NCBI GenBank assembly: GCA_964291375.2
Contig: OZ219809.1
Coordinates: 1,984,001-2,048,000, forward strand
DNA: 64,000 nucleotides
Reading direction: 5' to 3'
DNA from: 3107 sp001483205
GTDB taxonomy: Bacteria > Pseudomonadota > Alphaproteobacteria > Rhodobacterales > Rhodobacteraceae
The position numbers and the translations under genes are program-made. Of the stretch, positions 60,230-64,000 are shown piece by piece (position 1 is the stretch's first letter; each line of letters begins with the position of its first letter). The notes under the pieces were generated by a model. That model ran no database searches. It saw only the letters and a program-made list of their open reading frames with translations, and had not been told where the DNA came from.

Positions 60230-60234
60230 ATCCG

Positions 60235-60774
60235 ATGGCGGTGTCGGGCGACATGATACGGGCCTATCGCGCGCCGGGGCAGGTCATGGCCCGGCTGATT
60301 GCCTCTGGCGCGGGTGAGGAACGGGCGCTGGCCTGGCTGATGACCGGTTGCTTTCTGATGTTCATCGCGCGGTTGCCGGTTCTGTCCCGCCGGGCATATC
60401 TGAATGACGAGGAGTTTGTCGCGCTGGCCGCCGGGGCCTTCACCGGGGCGGTGTTTCTGGCACCTCTGGTCTTTTACGCCCTTGCCGCCCTGTCCCATGT
60501 GGTGGCGGGCCGGTTTGGCGGCAGGGGCAGTTGGGTGTCGGCCCGTCTGGCCCTGTTCTGGACGGTTCTGGTGCTGAGCCCGCTGATGCTGTTTCAGGGC
60601 ATGGTGGCGGGGTTCATCGGGCCGGGGGCGGCGCTGACTCTGGTCGCGGTCCTGAATGGCGCGGTTTTTCTCTGCCTGTGGATCGTGGCGTTGAGAGTGG
60701 CAGAGGGGTTTGCAGAGACCGCCCCCGAACCGGCCCCCGCCTCTGAGCCGCCTGACCGGGAAAGCAAGCCATGA
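60235..60774 (+). CDS. YIP1-family membrane protein, first copy
   Basis: This 179-residue protein has about four hydrophobic segments (ALAWLMTGCFLMFIARLPVL; GAVFLAPLVFYALAALSHVV; LALFWTVLVLSPLMLFQGMV; LTLVAVLNGAVFLCLWIVAL) and a Pro/Glu-rich tail. The YIP1 family is assigned on helix pattern. It is embedded in the suf operon with overlapping starts and stops, so it is co-expressed with cluster assembly, though the link is unexplained. Confidence 0.75.
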   Translation: MAVSGDMIRAYRAPGQVMARLIASGAGEERALAWLMTGCFLMFIARLPVLSRRAYLNDEEFVALAAGAFTGAVFLAPLVFYALAALSHVVAGRFGGRGSWVSARLALFWTVLVLSPLMLFQGMVAGFIGPGAALTLVAVLNGAVFLCLWIVALRVAEGFAETAPEPAPASEPPDRESKP

Positions 60775-61385
60775 GCAGCACATCTTCACCGATGACCTTC
60801 GTCGAATTGCTGGGCCTGTCGTTCCGTGCCCCTGCTGACGCAATGCGGGCGCTTCAGGCGCTGAAGCCGGGGCCGCAAGCCGTATGGCTGGGCTTTGCCA
60901 TTGCCACGCTGTTAAGCACGATTGTCGATTCGCTTCTGCTCGGGCCGCTTGCGGACATGGCCGAGGCTGTGGGGATGCTTCTGGTCGCGCCCGCACCGGT
61001 GCCGATGGCGCTCAGCAAGGCCTGCCTGATGGTGTTGGCGGCGGCTTTCCTGACCCGGCTGGCCACCGTGACCGAGGGCCGGGAACAGCGTTTCACCGAC
61101 ATTCTGCTGGCGCTGGTCTGGTTCAGGACCGTCGCGGCGCTGGCCGCGGGCCTGGTTCTGGCGGTTTTCCTGCTTGCCCCCGGCCTGGGGCTGTTCTTTC
61201 TGATGGCCGTTAACCTTTATTCGGGCTGGCTGGCGCTCAATTTCGTCTCGGTGGCGCTGTCGGACGCGCCCCTGGGCAGAACCCTTGTCATCCTGCTGAT
61301 CGCCGTCATCCTCAGCCTGCTGGCAATGGCGCTTTTGATGATGATGCTTGGCGTCCTGCTGGGCCGTGGGGGGGGCGTGACATGA
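60771..61385 (+). CDS. YIP1-family membrane protein, second copy
   Basis: This 204-residue protein starts MSSTSSPMTFVELLGLSFRA and has the YIP1 pattern of an N-terminal amphipathic region and four to five membrane helices, ending in VILLIAVILSLLAMALLMMM. It overlaps the first YIP1 gene and sufS by 4 nt each. It could be a diverged duplicate of its neighbour. Confidence 0.78.
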   Translation: MSSTSSPMTFVELLGLSFRAPADAMRALQALKPGPQAVWLGFAIATLLSTIVDSLLLGPLADMAEAVGMLLVAPAPVPMALSKACLMVLAAAFLTRLATVTEGREQRFTDILLALVWFRTVAALAAGLVLAVFLLAPGLGLFFLMAVNLYSGWLALNFVSVALSDAPLGRTLVILLIAVILSLLAMALLMMMLGVLLGRGGGVT

Positions 61386-62623
61386 CCGCTGATGATGCGA
61401 ACACCTATGATGTCGCGGCAATCCGCAGGGATTTTCCGATCCTGTCCCGGCAGGTGAACGGCAGGCCGCTGGTTTACCTCGACAACGGGGCCTCGGCGCA
61501 AAAGCCGCAGGCGGTGATTGACGCGGTGACACGGGCCTATGCGCTGGAATACGCCAATGTCCATCGCGGGCTGCACACGCTTTCCGGCATTGCGACTGAG
61601 AAATACGAGGCCGTGCGCGGCAAGATCGCGGGTTTCCTGGGCGCGGGCAATGAGAACCGGATCATAATGAACAGCGGGACGACCGAGGGCATCAATATGG
61701 TCGCCTATGGCTGGGCCGCGCCGCGCCTGCGGGCAGGGGATGAGATCATCCTGTCGGTGATGGAGCATCACGCCAATATCGTTCCCTGGCATTTCCTGCG
61801 CGAACGTCAGGGAGTGGTGCTGAAATGGGTGGATGTTGACGCGCGCGGTGACCTTGACCCGCAACGGGTGCTGGCGGCAATCGGCCCGAAAACGCGCCTG
61901 ATTGCGGTCACCCACATGTCGAACGTGCTGGGAACCGTGGTTGATGTAAAGGCGATTTGCGACGGCGCGCGGGCGCGGGGGGTGCCGGTGCTGATCGACG
62001 GGTCGCAGGCCGCGGTTCACATGCCGGTGGATATGCGCGATATTGGCTGCGATTTCTATGCCATCACCGGGCACAAGCTCTATGGTCCGTCCGGGTCAGG
62101 GGCGATTTACGTGCATGAGGACCGGATGGCGGAAATGCGCCCCTTCATGGGCGGGGGGGATATGATCCGCGAGGTGACGCAAGAGACCGTCAGCTATAAC
62201 GACCCGCCGATGAAGTTCGAGGCCGGAACCCCGGCGATTGTGCAGATGATCGGGCTGGGGGCGGCGCTTGATTATCTGACCGGGCTGGGAATGGCGCGGG
62301 TTGCGGCCCATGAGCGGGGGCTGCGCGATTATGCCCGTGACCGGCTGGAGGGCATCAACTGGCTGAATGTTCAGGGGCAGTCGCCGGGCAAGGGGGCGAT
62401 CTTTTCCCTGACCATGAACGGGGGGGCGCACCCCCATGACATATCGACCATTCTTGACCAGAAGGGCGTTGCGGTGCGGGCGGGCCATCACTGCGCGCAA
62501 CCGCTGATGCGGCATCTGGGGGTGACGGCGACCGCGCGGGCCTCTTTCGGGCTTTACAATACGCAGGAAGAGGTTGACCGGCTGGTCGAGGCGCTTGAGC
62601 TGTGCCAGGAGCTGTTCGGCTGA
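61382..62623 (+). CDS. sufS: Cysteine desulfurase SufS
   Basis: This 413-residue class II desulfurase has IRRDFPILSRQVNGRPLVYL at the N-terminus, the PLP lysine Lys232 in AITGHKLYGPSGSGAI and the catalytic cysteine Cys371 in RAGHHCAQPLMRHLG. It donates persulfide sulfur to SufBCD. It is the last suf gene here; sufE, sufT and sufA do not follow. A tRNA gene comes next. Confidence 0.95.
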   Translation: MTADDANTYDVAAIRRDFPILSRQVNGRPLVYLDNGASAQKPQAVIDAVTRAYALEYANVHRGLHTLSGIATEKYEAVRGKIAGFLGAGNENRIIMNSGTTEGINMVAYGWAAPRLRAGDEIILSVMEHHANIVPWHFLRERQGVVLKWVDVDARGDLDPQRVLAAIGPKTRLIAVTHMSNVLGTVVDVKAICDGARARGVPVLIDGSQAAVHMPVDMRDIGCDFYAITGHKLYGPSGSGAIYVHEDRMAEMRPFMGGGDMIREVTQETVSYNDPPMKFEAGTPAIVQMIGLGAALDYLTGLGMARVAAHERGLRDYARDRLEGINWLNVQGQSPGKGAIFSLTMNGGAHPHDISTILDQKGVAVRAGHHCAQPLMRHLGVTATARASFGLYNTQEEVDRLVEALELCQELFG

Positions 62624-62688
62624 AGATGAATCAGTGATTGCGGGGCCGGGCGCAATGCCCTATATCCCCGCTCAACGGCTTACCCCGC

Positions 62689-62765
62689 GCGCCCGTAGCT
62701 CAGCCGGATAGAGCGCTGCCCTCCGAAGGCAGAGGTCAGAGGTTCGAATCCTCTCGGGCGCGCCA
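62689..62765 (+). tRNA. tRNA-Arg (anticodon CCG)
   Basis: This is a 77-nt cloverleaf with acceptor stem GCGCCCG/CGGGCGC, D loop agctcagccggatagagc, anticodon stem-loop ctgccctCCGaaggcag, T arm agaggttcgaatcctct and encoded CCA. The anticodon CCG decodes CGG arginine codons. Confidence 0.97.
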
Positions 62766-62775
62766 GGGTTTCAAA

Positions 62776-62876
62776 AGACCGCTGCGGAATGCCGGGCGGG
62801 AACAGGTCCGGGGCTTGAACTCAAAATCCAGGCGTCAGGCTATATATTTTTCATCTTCCTTGCAGCGGCCATTATT
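62776..62876 (-). repeat. Composite modular repeat downstream of tRNA-Arg
   Basis: The left end is agaccgctgcggaatgccgg and the right end is gcagcggccattattc. Between them is the reverse GACGCCCGGATTTTGAGTCC module (62806-62840), followed by an AT-rich patch (tatatatttttcatcttcct). The rest of the gap to 63097 is AT-rich with no recognisable gene, probably a promoter region for the next gene. Confidence 0.65.
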
Positions 62877-63097
62877 CAACCCTGATAAACGCCAACAGGC
62901 CCGTATTTTTCAAAACATAAAAATTTGGACACAATATAAAAAACGTTAGACATAATGCAAAAAACGTGCATGATTAACCCTGCTGATGAGCGCAAAACGC
63001 AAAGGGAATGGCGAACCGTCTGCCTCGCTTCTCCGGTCTGACCGCTAAAGCGAAGTGCCGGTGTTACAGCCATACCCGAATCGAGAGAGGTAAGGTT

Positions 63098-64000
63098 ATG
63101 CGGTTGACAGAGAAAGGCTTTTATAACGCTGCAATCGGGAACCACCGGCAGCCGACAGCCGAAACCCGCTCTGCTGCCCGTTGTGCCAGCAGCCCGATAA
63201 GCAACAGAACCGGACGGGGCAGCATGGCCGACGCCATGGCGGTGATTCGCCGGGGCGTGCTGGCCGTGGGATATGCGCCCCTGTTTGGCGGGGCGCGCGC
63301 CGCTGCACCGGATGGCCCGCCCGGTCTGCGGAAACGGGTCAGGGGCGGTTTCGGCCTGCCCTTTGCCTGCTCGCTGCTCTTCGCGGCCTCCGCCCCAACC
63401 GCCCATGCAACCTCCGGGGACGGATGCACGCACAATAACCTGCCTGAAACAACCTTCTGGAGCGCCTGCCTGACCATCGGACAAGAGCGCTTAAGCGGAT
63501 GGCCCACCTCGTGGGGATATGTCGATGTCGGGCCTAGCGATCCGGTGACCGGTGCCCTCAACGCCAGAACCTTCACGTTTGATGATGTGGACTACTCGAT
63601 TGATGAGTTTCTCACCTTCGAGACCAAGCCCTCGGCCATGCCGGGGCGGCTGTTGCTGTCCTTCGGAACAGGCCAACCCATGCGAGACAACTACCCATCT
63701 GAATACACCGACCCCTCGGAATGGGTTCTGAGGATCGGCGATGAAGATTTCCGCTTCAGCGACACGGTTGGCTATTTTAACGAACGAAATCGAGAGGGCT
63801 TCTTCGGCAACCGCTACTGGACCACTGCGCCGTCCTGGAGTGCGGGCAACATCGGCGATGTGGTGTCTGTGAGCCTGCGGAATGGTGATCCGACCCCGGC
63901 ACCGCAAATCGTGCCTCCGGGCGCGCCGACGGTCGCGGTGACGCCGGGGGACGGCGAGATGCAACTCGGCTGGCAAGCGCCGGAATATGACGGCACGATC
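63098..64000 (+). CDS. Secreted fibronectin type III domain protein, N-terminal part (open at right edge)
   Basis: The frame is open from ATG 63098 to the window end, 301 codons without a stop. A long basic N-terminal region ends in GGFGLPFACSLLFAASAPTA, a likely signal peptide core with cleavage near AHA. A first extracellular domain follows (TFWSACLTIGQERLSGWPTS; FTFDDVDYSIDEFLTFETKP), of a type I recall repeated in secreted Rhodobacterales proteins. Then PGAPTVAVTPGDGEMQLGWQ begins a fibronectin type III fold. The true start could be a later ATG (63224). It is probably a large surface or adhesive protein. Confidence 0.75.
   Translation, partial: MRLTEKGFYNAAIGNHRQPTAETRSAARCASSPISNRTGRGSMADAMAVIRRGVLAVGYAPLFGGARAAAPDGPPGLRKRVRGGFGLPFACSLLFAASAPTAHATSGDGCTHNNLPETTFWSACLTIGQERLSGWPTSWGYVDVGPSDPVTGALNARTFTFDDVDYSIDEFLTFETKPSAMPGRLLLSFGTGQPMRDNYPSEYTDPSEWVLRIGDEDFRFSDTVGYFNERNREGFFGNRYWTTAPSWSAGNIGDVVSVSLRNGDPTPAPQIVPPGAPTVAVTPGDGEMQLGWQAPEYDGTI

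Overview
This is a high-GC alphaproteobacterial chromosome segment, most likely from the Rhodobacteraceae/Roseobacter lineage. The evidence is gene content and order: rimM-trmD-rplS-rpmE, purA next to a DUF2842 gene, an iscR-suf cluster whose IscR lacks the classical cysteines, and a CheA-like protein family I know from that group. No ribosomal RNA, prophage, transposase or CRISPR array is visible. There is one tRNA gene, tRNA-Arg(CCG).

Layout. 1-4.2 kb (minus strand): SDR fragment, CaCA antiporter, a 59-residue zinc-ribbon protein missed by a 60-residue cutoff, an SppA-type protease, a MobA-like transferase and a GlxA-type regulator. 4.3-8.3 kb: an acyl-CoA dehydrogenase / NDP-forming CoA ligase / CaiD operon divergent from that regulator, which suggests catabolism of carnitine or a related acid. 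8.5-15 kb: adenine deaminase, lolA, a lipoprotein transglycosylase and rimM-trmD-rplS-rpmE. 15-18.6 kb: WYL regulator, VOC protein, an AT-richer HicB/HicA-like pair, CoxG-like protein, a coiled-coil protein and a cold-shock protein. 18.9-24.2 kb (minus): gabD, a bufferin (BufA-BufB-BufC-DoxX) copper-related RiPP operon and msrA/msrB. 24.4-34.4 kb: sdaA, thiamine pyrophosphokinase, a frameshifted CheA-like gene, purA, secG, pyrG, prfB. 35-39.4 kb (minus): the nucleoside salvage run cdd-deoA-deoB-upp. 39.8-49.5 kb: prpE, an AT-richer OLD/PARIS-like ATPase-TOPRIM gene, nadK, glyA, an esterase and katG. 49.5-53.6 kb: ECF sigma and anti-sigma factor, TPR protein, ispE. 54-62.6 kb: a hydrolase and the iscR-iscS-sufB-sufC-sufD-YIP1-YIP1-sufS cluster, then tRNA-Arg and the start of a secreted fibronectin-type protein cut by the window edge.

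The most striking content is between the genes. Almost every intergenic gap over about 200 bp is filled by members of one modular family of structured repeats. All share near-identical inverted ends (about GACCTCTGCATAATGGC ... GCCATTATGCAGAGGTC) but carry different interiors. There are seven copies of a 210-bp long form, shorter internally deleted forms, and composites with other modules. One module is the 16-bp perfect palindrome CTTATCCGCGGATAAG, which occurs 13 times, including eight in tandem at about 55-bp spacing between pyrG and prfB. Several element ends lie directly against stop codons. No mobilising enzyme is encoded here, so a MITE-like or REP/BIME-like family acting in trans or as RNA is the best reading. 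I do not recognise it as a described family.

Gene starts were moved inward wherever the longest open frame ran through such a repeat (sppA, ade, trmD, prpE, nadK, the 46.2-kb esterase).
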